Source: Rebecca billardiae RCC1528
Lineage: Eukaryota > Haptophyta
DNA: 64,000 bases
Direction of reading: 5' to 3'
Assembly (NCBI GenBank): GCA_965240325.2
Contig: OZ251228.1
Span: 186,001-250,000 of the forward strand
Within the stretch, counting starts at the first letter, position 1, and each line of letters begins with the position of its first letter. This document shows, piece after piece, positions 1 to 9,955 of this stretch. A program made the position numbers and the translations under genes. The notes below the pieces were generated by a model that saw only the letters and a list, made by a program, of their open reading frames with translations, did no database searches and was not told the DNA's origin.

Positions 1-636
1 ATGGCGGCAGACACGTTCTTCCTGCAGCAGCGCGCGCGCTCGCTCTCGGCGCCGCACCACCTGTGCACCGCGCGGCTGTGCTCGGTGCGTGCGCCGCCGC
101 ACGCCCGCCGCGCGCCACGCGCGGTGCCGCGCCCGCGCCGCGCCGCGCCGCGCGAGCCTCACGCCCCGCGCGCGCCCGCACGCCCCCCGCGCGCTCAGGC
201 CCTCGAGCTCTCCCTGTACACGCTCGAGGCGCGCGGCCGGCCGCTGGCGCGCGGGCAGACCGCGGAGCTGCACGCGGAGGTCAGGCAGCAGACGGCGAGG
301 ATGGCCGCCGGGCACGCGCTGCTCGAGACCACGCCGTTCAGGCGCGAGCGCGCGGACGCGCGGCGGCAGCAGCAGCAGCAGCGCGCGAGCCTGCCGGAGC
401 TGGGCACCGAGGGCGGCAAGCCCGTCGGCACGCTGGCGGGTGGCGCCGCGGGCTCGGCGCACCGCCGCCCGGCGACGGCGGCGGGGCTGCGCGTGCACAA
501 GGTGCTCGGCCAGGCGCGTCAGGGCGGGCGCGCGTGCATGCGCGTGCAGGTGGCCGACGGCTCGGAGCAGCTCGTGCCGGTCGAGTCGGTCGACCCCGTG
601 CTCATGACGCGCTGGCGAGTCGCCGTTACGCGATGA
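1..636 (+). CDS. Hypothetical protein, two exons, possibly 5'-partial
   Basis: An open frame starts with ATG at the first base of the window, so the true start may lie upstream. A 114-bp GC-rich stretch, 85-198 (GTGCGT...GCTCAG), interrupts it and is best read as a phase-0 intron; removing it leaves about 173 residues. The mature product begins MAADTFFLQQRARSLSA and continues ALELSLYTLEARGRPL, then a Gln run (about residues 84-88 after splicing) and a C-terminal segment rich in Val and Arg. I recognise no family. The unspliced frame is also open because the intron length is a multiple of three, so splicing is an inference from composition (Arg/Pro/Ala-only peptide) and consensus ends. Confidence 0.45.
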   Translation: MAADTFFLQQRARSLSAPHHLCTARLCSVRAPPHARRAPRAVPRPRRAAPREPHAPRAPARPPRAQALELSLYTLEARGRPLARGQTAELHAEVRQQTARMAAGHALLETTPFRRERADARRQQQQQRASLPELGTEGGKPVGTLAGGAAGSAHRRPATAAGLRVHKVLGQARQGGRACMRVQVADGSEQLVPVESVDPVLMTRWRVAVTR

Positions 637-977
637 TGTGCGGTGGCTGCGGAGTCGCCAGTCACGGCCGGTCCCGATCGCTAACACTCATCATCGCGCG
701 TCGTATGACGCGGTGACTGCGCATATCGCGTAGTAGTATACGGTTGTCGTCGCGAGTCGTCACGGCACTGTGCTGATGTACCGCCAACGTGTTGCCGCAC
801 GGCGCACGGTCGTCACGTGCGCGGCACGATTCCAGCGCTATGCGCGCAACTACGCGCGGCCGGTCAATGCGCACGATACGACGAATATACAGACGACGAC
901 GCGACGACGACGATGTATCGTCGTACTACGTCGTATAATAATGACGCGACAATCATCGTGTGGGCTGCCATCCGTAC
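637..977. other. Gene-free stretch
   Basis: No convincing coding frame here. The sequence is moderately GC-rich, with many short CG-containing words and TACG/CGTA-type near-palindromes, and lies between the 3' end of the first gene and the 3' end of the Gemin6-like gene (convergent). Confidence 0.5.
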
Positions 978-1610
978 TCAGAATGATGATGACGCCGGTT
1001 CATGCTGAGTTTGTCCGCCACTGTCACTGCCACTGCCACTGGCAACGGGCGGCGGTGGCTGAAAGACGGACTCCAGCAGGCTTTGCATGCGTACCAGAAC
1101 GCGCTCATTCGCGCATCGGCATGTGTCAGCCGTGTACGGCGGGTCGATGCGCAAGCTGTTGAACACAAGAAGCGATGGTGCGCCTCCATCATCGTCGCAG
1201 TCAGCCGCACCGCGCAGCTCGACAAACTCGATGCCCCTCTTTGCAAGCAGCGCACACAGCGCGCGGAGGCGTTCTCGCAGGGGCTCCTCCGCTGGTGCCG
1301 TTGGCGACCGGGACGAACGGATTGGTGCCGGGGCGGGCCGTAGCTCACCGTCGTACGCGCGAAGAGAGTCAAAGTGCCGGCCGGGCTCGACTGCGGCAAT
1401 CGCATGCGCTATGAGAACTGTCGGCTGGACTCGAAGCGAATTGTGCTGCCCCGTGCCAAGAGCATCAGCCCCTGACAGGCGACAGAGGACGACGTTGCCC
1501 GTCTCCGGGTCCACGGCGAACACCACTCCCTCCGCCGTCTCACCATTGGTCAGCCTGATGCACGCATGCCGGCCCAGGAACGCCAGGGCCGCGCCTGGAT
1601 GGGCGGCCAT
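978..1610 (-). CDS. Gemin6-like SMN-complex protein
   Basis: A 210-residue protein starting at ATG 1610. The N-terminal part (about residues 8-70) is an Sm/LSm-like fold: a hydrophobic run, LGRHACIRLTNGETAEGVVF, then VDPETGNVVLC, matching the Gemin6 pattern of a short strand-turn-strand core. The C-terminal part contains LRIDPPYTADTC followed by a helix with NERVLVRMQSLL; this corresponds closely to the signature IDPPYGPENC...NEIILSRVQ region of animal Gemin6. Gemin6 pairs with Gemin7 in the SMN complex, which loads the Sm ring on spliceosomal snRNAs in the cytoplasm. The low-complexity tail (Pro run, Ser/Gly/Gln) is not conserved. Open frame extends upstream to 1766, but without an ATG and into the divergent gene, so the ATG at 1610 is preferred. 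Protein is slightly longer than the human one (about 167 residues). Confidence 0.8.
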   Translation of the reverse strand: MAAHPGAALAFLGRHACIRLTNGETAEGVVFAVDPETGNVVLCRLSGADALGTGQHNSLRVQPTVLIAHAIAAVEPGRHFDSLRAYDGELRPAPAPIRSSRSPTAPAEEPLRERLRALCALLAKRGIEFVELRGAADCDDDGGAPSLLVFNSLRIDPPYTADTCRCANERVLVRMQSLLESVFQPPPPVASGSGSDSGGQTQHEPASSSF

Positions 1611-1679
1611 CGTGGACTGCTGCCACGCTGCTCGCTCGGCACGCGGCGGACGGATCGTCGGAAGTCGGAACTCGGAACG
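1611..1679. promoter_or_regulatory. 69-bp divergent intergenic gap
   Basis: Only 69 bp separate the start codons of the Gemin6-like gene (minus) and the HAD-like gene (plus). Any promoter must be bidirectional and compact or overlap the coding starts. No TATA-like box is visible. This is inferred from gene positions only. Confidence 0.35.
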
Positions 1680-2270
1680 ATGGCCGTCATCGCCGACGAC
1701 GCACGTCCACCCTTCCTCTTCCTGGACGTGGACGGCGTCCTCCTCCCTTTCGGCGAGGGCGCCCAAGAGCGTCCGGAGAGCACTGCGTGCGGACGCTTCC
1801 CAGAGCCCTGCCTAGTCGGCCTCGCGCGGATCATGCGTGCCGCTCAGCCCCACGTGGTGCTCTCGTCCACGTGGCGGTGTAGTGCGTCTGCGCTCAAGCT
1901 GCTCCGCGAAGGTTTTGCGGCGTTCGGCGAGCCGCTGGCGTCCATACCGCTCTCTTCGACCACGAACCCACGCATGCACTCCGAACGCCAATGGGAAATC
2001 GCCGACTGGCTCCAAGCAGCATCGGCCAAGGGGCTGGACGTGTCTCGCTTCTGTGTGCTTGACGACGAGGAGTGCATTGAGGGCAAGCAGAACGACCGGC
2101 ACAGGTCGTTGGTGGAGGGACGGTGCGTGCTCGTGCAGAGCCACCTCGGCATCTCCAATGCCGATGTCGATCTCGCAATCGACATCCTCACCTCGGGCGG
2201 CGCACCGCACGCCGTCAGCTCGGCACGGCATGAGAGCCGAACTGTGTCGGAATTGACAAGACTGCGCTGA
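1680..2270 (+). CDS. HAD-fold phosphatase-like protein
   Basis: A 196-residue intronless protein starting at ATG 1680 (an in-frame ATG at 1566 exists but overlaps the divergent gene). Residues about 12-22 give FLFLDVDGVLL, the HAD motif I with the nucleophile and acid/base aspartates (DxD). Motif II is VVLSSTWR (Ser/Thr plus Trp-Arg), and the acidic motif IV region is CVLDDEECIE. The layout, with STW[R] and EIADWL between, matches the small HAD domains found alone or in RNA-repair 'Swiss army knife' proteins. The expected activity is phosphoryl hydrolysis on an unknown substrate, in cytosol or nucleus; no signal or membrane segment is seen. A motif III lysine is not obvious by eye. Confidence 0.7.
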   Translation: MAVIADDARPPFLFLDVDGVLLPFGEGAQERPESTACGRFPEPCLVGLARIMRAAQPHVVLSSTWRCSASALKLLREGFAAFGEPLASIPLSSTTNPRMHSERQWEIADWLQAASAKGLDVSRFCVLDDEECIEGKQNDRHRSLVEGRCVLVQSHLGISNADVDLAIDILTSGGAPHAVSSARHESRTVSELTRLR

Positions 2271-2341
2271 GCCCAGCACGGGATTCCGGAGACTGTCACT
2301 GTGATGACTACTACAGTACCGCTCTGATGGTCGTCGTGTAA

Positions 2342-2380
<39 letters not shown>

Positions 2381-2908
2381 CGATCCGCCGCTCAGCATCG
2401 CCAGCACCGCCGGCCGGAGAGTCAGAGTGGCAGTGGCCGGCGGAGCGGGTCACCGCGGCGGAGCGGCGTCCCGCGCTGCGGGGCCGGATCATGCCTCATG
2501 GTCACACTGTCACTCATGACGACGGCACGACGCTTTGCCGCGCCCGTGATTATTACGACTACGCGAATATGAGACTCTGCGGCTCTCACGCTCATACTAC
2601 TGTATTACTGAGTCACGCTCCGCCGCCTGATCGATCAAATTATCGATATCAATAATAATTATTGATATACGTATATCATCGTCGCGTCATCATATCATTA
2701 ATCACTGTAGTCACTGATGATATATGAGGATGCGCTGAGTGATGATGCCGATGGCGATGGCTGGCCGGGCTCCAGCTGGGCAGTGGGCTAATGCCGCGCG
2801 CTGGCGGCGGCATCATCAGCCTGTCGTATAACTTCAGCGTCGTCGACCCGGCGGTGTTCTGCTGCCGTTCTGCGGCGCGGCAGTGACAGCCACCGCGTTC
2901 AGCGTCGA
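2271..2908. other. Gene-free stretch with a CT microsatellite
   Basis: Contains a (CT)n run at about 2343-2377, then GC-rich sequence and an AT-rich patch (about 2630-2720, many TATCATT-type words). No coding frame is convincing. It separates the HAD gene from the 3' end of the subtilisin gene, so both genes end here. Confidence 0.6.
2343..2377. repeat. (CT)n microsatellite
   Basis: An uninterrupted CT dinucleotide run of about 35 bp, just downstream of the HAD-like gene. Confidence 0.95.
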
Positions 2909-5884
2909 TCACGTCCAATTGCCGAGAAACGGCCAGTGAAACCTGCCGCCATCCGCCACAGGTGCAGGCGCGGGCTGCGGCTGCGACGACCACACGGTCC
3001 ACGTCCACGGGGCGAGCCAGCTGCTCTCGGCCGGAGGCTCGGCCGGCGGTGCGGGCGCTGGCGCCGCTTCGGCGGGCGACGTCTCGCGCTCGGGTGGCGC
3101 CCGCACAGGTGCAGAGGCCGTGGACTCGTCGGCACCGGCGGGGCGGGGCGTGGGCGCCTCAGCAGCGGCGCGCACTGCCGCCGGTGGCGGGGCGGTTTGG
3201 TCGGGCGAGTCGGCCGGCGGCGCCCAGATCGGCCTGATCGCGATGGGGAAGGCGCGCTCCGCCGGTCCCACCGCGCCACCTGGCCCCGCGCCGCCCCCGT
3301 TGCTGCTGCCGCGTCTCCGCCGCCGCACCTCTGCCACGCCACGAGTCAGCTTGTGCGAGCGCCACGCGCGGATGGCGAGCCATACGCCGACGGCCAGGAG
3401 GAGGCAGCCTGCCGCGCCGCCGCCGACGGTCGCTGCGACGATGATGGCGTCGACGCGGTCGTCCGCGTCCGCGAGGGTCGCCTTTGCGGCGTCGCCACTG
3501 CCGTCGCCGTCGCCCGAGCCGCCTGAGACGCCGCCGCTGCCGCCGCTGCTGCCTATGCTCCCATCGCCTCCACTTGCTGCAGCGAATTGGGGCGGCGGTG
3601 GGGCTGGCGGCGGCGAGGACCTCAGCGCAAGCGTGAGTGAGCCCGCGATGGGCTGCAGGCTGGTGGCCGCCTCCAGCTTCTGCAGCAGCGTGGTGACCGT
3701 GGGCGAGGACACGTCGGCCAGCTTCTCCCGGACTCCCTTCGCGTCCGCGTACTCAGCGCGCACCTGCACGACCATGAAGGTGACACGGACCGATGCGGCA
3801 GTGACGCCCGTCACCAGCACCCGCTCCTCGCGCACGCCGAGGGCCTCGGCGGTGGCGTTCGCGAAGCTCGCCTTGCGCCCCTCGTCCCAGTCCGTCACGC
3901 TGCCCGCCATCTGGAGGGAGGCCTCGACGACGTCGTCAGTTGGCGGAGGGGACGGCGGCGGTGGCGAGGGCGGCGGCGGTGGCAAAGACGGCAGCGGCGA
4001 GAGCGGTGGTGGCGGCGGCGGGCTCGGCGGCGCATCCGGCGGCAGGGATGGCGGCGGCACGGGCGGAGGGGTGGAAGGAGGCGGGCTTGGCGGCCGCAGC
4101 GGGTTGGGGCTGGGCGGCGGGCGAGGCTGCGAGGACGGGGGCGGCGGGGAGGGCGGCTGGCTTGGCGGTGCACACGGCGGCGGGCCCGGCGTCGGATATG
4201 GTGGCGGCGGTGGCGGAGGCGGACTTGGCGGAGGGGTTGGCGGAGGGGACGGCGGTGAGCTCGGCGGTGGCAGCGGTGGCGATGACGGAGGCGGGCTCGG
4301 CGGCGCGCTCGGCGGCGGGGATGGCGGCGGCGACGGAGGCGGCGGTGACGGTGGCTGTGGGCCCTGCGGCGGAGACGGTGACGGCGACGGTGGCGGGGGC
4401 GGAGATGGTGGCGGGCTCGGCTGCGGGCTCGACAGTGGGCTTGGCCGTGGTGAAGGCGGCGGCGGCGGCGAGCTCGGTGGCGGCTGGGGCGGCGGGCTGG
4501 GTGGTGGCAGGGGTGGCGGCGGCGGCGAGCTCGGTGGGCGGGTGGGCGGCGGGCTGGGTGATGGCGACGGCGGCGGCGGCGGCGGGCTTGGCGACGGCGG
4601 CGGCGGCGGCGAGCTAGGCACCTGCAGCAACAACCTGTTGGGCGATGCCTTGCTGCCCGGCACGCCACTGATCGCAGCGCTCTGTATGCGGGCCAACACC
4701 TGCGCAGGCGTCGCGAGCGGGTCGACCTCGAAGACCTGCGCCACGACGCCGGCGACGTGCGGGCACGCCATCGAGGTGCCCGAGAACGTGTCGTACCGGT
4801 GGTTCCGGTACTCCGACTGCGTGCACGGCGGGTTGCGGCACGGGACCGAGCTGTAGATGTCGCTGCCGGGCGCCCATATGTCCACGCACGCGCCCGTGTT
4901 CGAATAGCTCGCCACCGTGTCGCTGGCGGTCGTCGCGCCGACGGTGATGGCCTCGGGCGCGGAGGCGGGTGAGTAAGAGCACGCGTCCTGCGCGAAGTTC
5001 CCCGCGGCGACGACCGTCACGATCCCCGCGTCGTACAGCCGGCGCACCGCCAGGTTCAGCAGGTGCGAGAAGCCGCCGCCCAGGCTCATCGAGATGACGG
5101 CAGGGCGCAAGCTGGTGCGCTGCATCACCCACTCCATGCCGGCGATGGTGTCCGATGTGAAGCCGATGCCGTCGTCGCCGATCACCTTGACGCCATGGAT
5201 CGTCGCGCCCGTGGCGACGCCCACCGTGTTGCCGCCCGCCGTGCCCGCGCAGTGCGTGCCGTGGCCTAGGATGTCCGCCTGCGTCGAGCCGTCCGGCTCG
5301 GTGGTCATGTCCTGGCCCCGGCCGATGCGGCCGCCGGAGAACTCGGTGTGGCTTTCGTGCACGCCCGTGTCAAGGATGAAGATGTGCGCGCCCACGCCGG
5401 TCACCGCCGGCGCGTACGGCTGGCTGTCGATGCTGCCGTCGATGCGGTCGAGGCCCCACGACGGCGGCGCTCCCTGCAGCCGCCGACGCGGCGCGGGCGA
5501 CTTGACGGGCCTGTACGCGTGGACGCGCTGCGATTCCTCGACGAGCAGCTCTGCCTGCGCCGCGAGCGCCTGGAAGTACGCAAGCCCGTCCTCAGTGCAC
5601 GCGATGATGCAGCCACCCGCGAGCACGCGGTCCACGTGCCGCCGCACTCTCACTGTGCCGTTCTGCGCAGCCGCCACCAGGGGTCCGACGGAGCTGGGGT
5701 CGCGGCCGTCGGGCGCAGAGATGATGAGCGTGTGCTCGTACGGCGACTCGTGCACCTCCGGCGTGACGACGCCCGCTCGCAAGGCGATGGCCACCAGGAG
5801 CAGCGCGGCGCTGCTCCTGCTGCGCGCCGCCATGCGGACGTAATACCCCCATGTAAGGCTCACGGTGGCAGGTTGCCGCGCCAT
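2909..5884 (-). CDS. Membrane-anchored subtilisin-like serine protease with proline-rich stalk
   Basis: A 991-residue single-exon protein. Residues 18-40 form a signal peptide (MAARSRSSAALLLVAIAL), so the start may be the second ATG at 5833. Residues about 48-120 look like an inhibitor I9 propeptide. The peptidase S8 domain (about 140-420) has all catalytic motifs: FILDTG (Asp172), GHGTHCAGT (His208), VVAAGN (oxyanion Asn296) and SGTSMACPHVAG (Ser371), closest in style to proteinase K. Residues about 424-650 are a PPSPPP-type stalk like hydroxyproline-rich algal wall proteins. A folded module of about 100 residues follows (starts VVEASLQMAG), then Gly/Ser-rich linker, one membrane span (IIVAATVGGGAAGCLLLAVG) and a charged cytosolic tail of roughly 190 residues. 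Expected at the cell surface or in the secretory pathway. Confidence 0.9.
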   Translation of the reverse strand: MARQPATVSLTWGYYVRMAARSRSSAALLLVAIALRAGVVTPEVHESPYEHTLIISAPDGRDPSSVGPLVAAAQNGTVRVRRHVDRVLAGGCIIACTEDGLAYFQALAAQAELLVEESQRVHAYRPVKSPAPRRRLQGAPPSWGLDRIDGSIDSQPYAPAVTGVGAHIFILDTGVHESHTEFSGGRIGRGQDMTTEPDGSTQADILGHGTHCAGTAGGNTVGVATGATIHGVKVIGDDGIGFTSDTIAGMEWVMQRTSLRPAVISMSLGGGFSHLLNLAVRRLYDAGIVTVVAAGNFAQDACSYSPASAPEAITVGATTASDTVASYSNTGACVDIWAPGSDIYSSVPCRNPPCTQSEYRNHRYDTFSGTSMACPHVAGVVAQVFEVDPLATPAQVLARIQSAAISGVPGSKASPNRLLLQVPSSPPPPPSPSPPPPPPSPSPSPPPTRPPSSPPPPPLPPPSPPPQPPPSSPPPPPSPRPSPLSSPQPSPPPSPPPPPSPSPSPPQGPQPPSPPPPSPPPSPPPSAPPSPPPSSPPLPPPSSPPSPPPTPPPSPPPPPPPPYPTPGPPPCAPPSQPPSPPPPSSQPRPPPSPNPLRPPSPPPSTPPPVPPPSLPPDAPPSPPPPPPLSPLPSLPPPPPSPPPPSPPPTDDVVEASLQMAGSVTDWDEGRKASFANATAEALGVREERVLVTGVTAASVRVTFMVVQVRAEYADAKGVREKLADVSSPTVTTLLQKLEAATSLQPIAGSLTLALRSSPPPAPPPPQFAAASGGDGSIGSSGGSGGVSGGSGDGDGSGDAAKATLADADDRVDAIIVAATVGGGAAGCLLLAVGVWLAIRAWRSHKLTRGVAEVRRRRRGSSNGGGAGPGGAVGPAERAFPIAIRPIWAPPADSPDQTAPPPAAVRAAAEAPTPRPAGADESTASAPVRAPPERETSPAEAAPAPAPPAEPPAESSWLAPWTWTVWSSQPQPAPAPVADGGRFHWPFLGNWT

Positions 5885-7222
5885 CCTTCATCGCACGCTC
5901 GCCGAAGTGCCGGTCGATGAAGCAATTCGGCCGATGAAGCAATTCGTCGGCCGCCTGATCTGGCCGATACACACCCTTACCGCTCTATGGTATCATGTTG
6001 GTGAGCTCTCCGCCATCGGGGCGCGCTTCATTGCGCCGCCTCGCCTCGCGTACGGCGTTCCCGTCGTGCTCGCACTGACAAGGCTGAGCAGAGCGTAGAG
6101 TGCCATCATGATTGCATTCGCTTCCAACTTGCTCGCCAGCCACTTCCAGCCAGGTGCGCGCGGCTTGGGAGTAGACGGTTAGTTCCGTGTGCCCGGGCTC
6201 GTCGTGACACCGGCATGCCGATCCCTCCCCAGCCGAGATGTCAGAGCGCGTGCGCACAGGCAGTGACAGACAGTGCGCACTGGTAGCCATGTGGACGCGT
6301 GTGAGTGTGTACAAGCCTGTACAAGAAAACGGCCGCATCCAACCTTCTCACATACCACTAGACCAGCGCGCAGAATGCGTCTGAGCCCGCCCATTCCCGC
6401 CCATAACGAGTTACAGCGGCTCGATTGTGAGGCGGGTGCACGGGCGGCTGGTGAAAGCGAGCCCCGCGCGGGCGGCGAGAGAGACGCGCGTGCATAGACC
6501 TGATGCGGGAGTGCCCGAACAACGTGAAGGTGCGTCCATATTCCAAGCGCGCGACCGGTCCGACGCCGCGCCACGCCAAACGAGCACCACGCGTGTCGCC
6601 CCCCAGCGCCGGCCACGCGTCCCGAGGCGCTGCCATGTTTCGTCACGGGCCCGATCTCTGAGGTTAGCCCCGGCCGCTCTGCGAGCGTGGTTCCAACACG
6701 CGCAGAGCGGCCGGGTGTGTATCGGCCAGCGCCTAGACTAAGCTACATACGACTTTTACGACCGCAGGCTCGTGGCAGCTGACTGAAACGGACGCTGCGG
6801 GCCGCCGCGCCGCCCCGGCCCGCCGCCCCGCCCAGGCCCGGGGGCCGGGTCCGGGGCCGCAGGCGCCGGCGCCGGCGCGGCCGGGCCCGCCGCCCGGGCC
6901 CGCCGGGGCCGGGCGGCTGCGCCCGCGCCCGGTCGCACCGGACCCGTGCGGCCCGGAGCTGCCGGCAACAAGTCCGCATCAACCTGAACCGGCCAACCGA
7001 GTAGACTATAAAGTAGTTGTTCACCGAAGCCGTGCCGGCAGACGTGAGATGGCAGTGCTACACTGCGCTAGTAGTGCTACCGGACTTCCGTAAGGCTTCT
7101 AAGCCGGCTACGGCCGCTCGGATGACTGATGTAGTCATGTAGTCATAATGTGATCTGTCGCCACATGGTCTCGTATCTGACGACAGAGTCGCACATTATT
7201 ATGCTGCTGATGCTCTTTATTA
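5885..7222. other. Gene-free stretch, GC-skewed palindromic words
   Basis: About 1.3 kb with no supportable gene. At 6790-6960 there is an extremely GC-rich block built from CCCGGGCC/GGCCCGGG-like words that could fold on itself. Short open frames here have only Arg/Pro/Ala-rich, overlapping translations, as expected for non-coding GC-rich DNA. Confidence 0.5.
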
Positions 7223-8214
7223 TTACAGATCAGCATCGTCCTCCTCGCACTGCGCGTCAGAATCATCTGCGAAGCGAATGTGCGACGACGCTCGCGTGGA
7301 CGTGTACGCAGCATCGTCATGGCTGGCGCCGATCGAGCCCGAAGGCAGCAGGCCATGCACGCGCGCATAGTCCGCGTGCACTGCGCCCATGACGTGCGGC
7401 CCTTCGGCACCCTCGGTGAAGAAGACGTGGTGTGGCCCATCGGACACGTCCGCGTAGATGGATCCTGCGCACGACAGACATGACAGACAGACAGACGGGC
7501 GCACGCGCACGGCACGGAGGTGAGCATGTTGACGCGAGGCGCGCGGTGGGATAAGCGGTGTCGAAGGCAGGGCGGTTGGTGCACGGCCTCTCCGCAGCGC
7601 GCACCCGGCGGGAGCAGGCCGATCATCTTCATGCGCACAGAGACCTCCTCCTCAGACTCGTGCTCCTCGACCGCCTCGTCAGCGTCCGACATGTCATCGT
7701 GCTCGCTGTGCATGTCGGCGGGGCCGTCGAGCACGTGGGCGCCGGCTGCGGTCTGGAGCTCGACATCGGCCACCTCCGCGTGCATCGTCGCATCAGGAGC
7801 GTCCTCCGCAGCCCGGCGCGACTTGGCCTCCGCGGCCGAGTCCACGGCAAGGTCCTCCATGGCAGCCACCATGTCCTCCCCGACGGTCTCCATCAGCGGC
7901 GCGATCTTCTGCGCCACGGCCGGCGAGGATGCAGGCACTCCTAGTGCGCTGACAAGGGCGTCACTGAGCGAGACTGGCACGCGCAGCCCCGCCGCGCCGC
8001 CAGTCGCGGTCATCGGCGACACCGGCGTCGGCGGCGGAGCATTGAGCGCGAAAGGCGTGTTCGCTGGAGTCCCAGGCGTTGGCGCCGGCGAAGCCCGTGC
8101 GAGCGGCGTCTTCGCGGGGGTCGCAGCGCCGGCCGCCTTGTCCGGCGTGTCGCCGGCGCGCGCCCTCGAGCGCGTCACGCGCGTGTTCGCGTTGTGGATG
8201 TCCGCGAGCGTCAT
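7223..8214 (-). CDS. Acidic hypothetical protein, two exons
   Basis: Exon 1 is 8214-7605 and exon 2 is 7464-7223, joined over a 140-bp intron (GTGCGC...GTGCGCAG) in phase 1; the junction rebuilds a Gly codon (GGA) and gives 283 residues. The product starts MTLADIHNANTRVTRSRARAG, has Thr/Pro/Ala-rich repeats of the type TPxTP (about 27-75), a helical segment VSLSDALVSALGVPAS, an acidic stretch EAVEEHESEEE, then a C-terminal module with GPHHVFFTEGAEGPHVMGAV that looks folded. The TP motifs resemble cyclin-dependent kinase sites, as in chromatin or kinetochore proteins, but I do not recognise the family. It is divergent from the carrier gene that starts at 8441. Confidence 0.6.
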
Positions 8215-8440
8215 GTTCGTCCGCGTGTTTGAAGTTGAACGGCCGTGAGCTGGGTTTAGCGTCGTAAGACGTCTTTTGCCGTTTTGCCGGGCGTTTCGCG
8301 GGTGGTGACGTAACTTTAGCGGCAATCCGGTGATTCCGGGTGGCTTTTCCGTCCTTTTCCGCGCCCGGCCGAGCGGGCGGCCGAGCCGAGCCGCCATCGC
8401 TGATTCGCCGGCACGGGCGGTCGGCGCGGACGTCCCGACG

Positions 8441-9692
8441 ATGCCGGCGGCGAATCGGGGGCTGACCACGCCGGCGGTGCTCGCGTGTTTCGCTCTGTGG
8501 TACGTCCTGAATGTCGTGTACAACTATGCCAACAAGAAGGCCCTCACCGTCCTGCCTCTACCGTACCTGATGGCGGCGGCGCAGATCGGCGCGGGCGGCG
8601 TGCACGTGCTCGCCGTCTGGCTGCTCGGCTTCCGATCGCCGCCCAAGCTGGAGCGGCGAGAGCTGATCGCGCTGATCCCCGTGGGCATGTACCACGGGAT
8701 CGGCCAGCTGGTCACCGTCCTCTCCCTCGGCGCCGGATCCCTCCGCTTCGTCAACGTGATCAAGGCGCTCGAGCCGTTCTTCACCGTGATCCTCGCGATG
8801 ATCTACGTCCCCGCCGACATCGTGCCGCTGCCGGTGCTGCTCACGCTGGTGCCCTTGGTCGGCGGCGTGGCGATCGTGTCCAGCGCGGAGAACATGGAGT
8901 TCGGCTGGCTCTGCTGCGCCTGCGCGATGGGCTCGAACGTCTTCTTCTCGCTGCGCGCCGTGCTGTCAAAGGTGCGCGCGCGTGCGCGCCCCCGCACCGC
9001 CTCGGCCTCCTCGGCGCGCTGCGCTGCGCGCGCGCGGCACGGGTCGCAGCCGTCGCCGACCTCGGTGCGGTGCCGACGCGCGCGCAGGTGGCTCTGAAGG
9101 AGAGCCGGCCCGACGCGAACCTCGGCCCGGCCAACCTCTTCGCCGTGCTCACCATCATCGCCTTCCTCACCGTGCTGCCGATCGCCCTTGTGATGGATGG
9201 CCCCAACGCGGAGAACCGCTGGTCCAAGGCCGTCTCGACCGGCCGCACCCCCGCCGCGCTCGTGCACATCGTCTTCGTGTCGGGGGTGTCGTTCTACCTG
9301 TACAACGAGGTCAGCTTCTTCGTGCTGGACGCCGTCGACCCGGTCACGCACGCCGTGGGGAACACGATGAAGGTGCGCTCCGCGGCCGGCCCCGCACGCG
9401 CGTGCGGCCCGCGCGCGGCCTCGCGAGCGGCGCCGAGTGCTCGGCGTGCGCCGACGCTTGGGCTGCGCGAGCGGCCGCTCGCTGACGATGCGTGGCGGCT
9501 CCACCCTCCCCGTCGGCGCGGCTCCATCGTGCGTAGCGCGTGATCCTGATCCTCCTGAGTGGTGTCGCACTGGGCCTGCAGATGACGACGCTCAGCGCGA
9601 CAGGCTCTGCCCTCGCTGTCGCCGGCGTGTGTGCCTACTGCGTCGCCAAGGCGAAGACGAGCCGCGCATCTCGGCGCAGAAAAGCAGACTAG
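8441..9692 (+). CDS. Triose-phosphate/nucleotide-sugar translocator family carrier (three exons)
   Basis: Exons 8441-8971, 9088-9372 and 9537-9692; both introns (116 and 164 bp, GTGCGC...GCGCAG and GTGCGC...GCGTAG) are phase 0, giving 323 residues. The protein is a drug/metabolite-superfamily carrier of the TPT type: ACFALWYVLNVVYNYANKKAL at the N-terminus, then about ten hydrophobic segments, and the signature GNTMK|RVILILLSGVAL split by intron 2. It ends in a Lys/Arg-rich tail (KAKTSRASRRRKAD). Family members exchange phosphorylated C3-C6 sugars for phosphate across plastid membranes, or nucleotide sugars across the Golgi; substrate cannot be told from sequence. An upstream in-frame extension to 8330 (from a GTG) is Arg-rich and could belong to a targeting leader on an unseen exon. 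Confidence 0.88.
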
Positions 9693-9955
9693 CCGAGGCT
9701 GCACCACTGGCCGTCGTGCCGCCCCACTGGCGGGTCTCTACCCTGCTGCGCGGGACGGCCGTGGCAGCGCAGTGGTGTAGAGTCGGGCGGTAGAGACTCC
9801 GTTCGAGGCGTGTGACGTGATTCGGCGCTCGGCGAGTTGCCGCATGCATCGCATCGGTACGGCCCTTGGCATCGGGCAGCATCGGCATCGCCATTGCAGC
9901 AGCAGACGATAATTATCGCGTTCGACGAAATACGTCATACATATCGTCGATCAGC

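Noticed and set aside
1611-1766. N-terminal extension of the Gemin6-like protein
   Set aside because: No ATG in the extension and it overlaps the start of the divergent HAD gene.
3120-4856. Plus-strand Gly-rich open frame of 578 codons
   Set aside because: It is the antisense of the proline-rich stalk of the subtilisin; Gly runs simply mirror Pro codons.
8330-8440. Earlier start for the translocator
   Set aside because: The in-frame codon at 8330 is GTG, not ATG; the first ATG is 8441, directly before the first membrane span.
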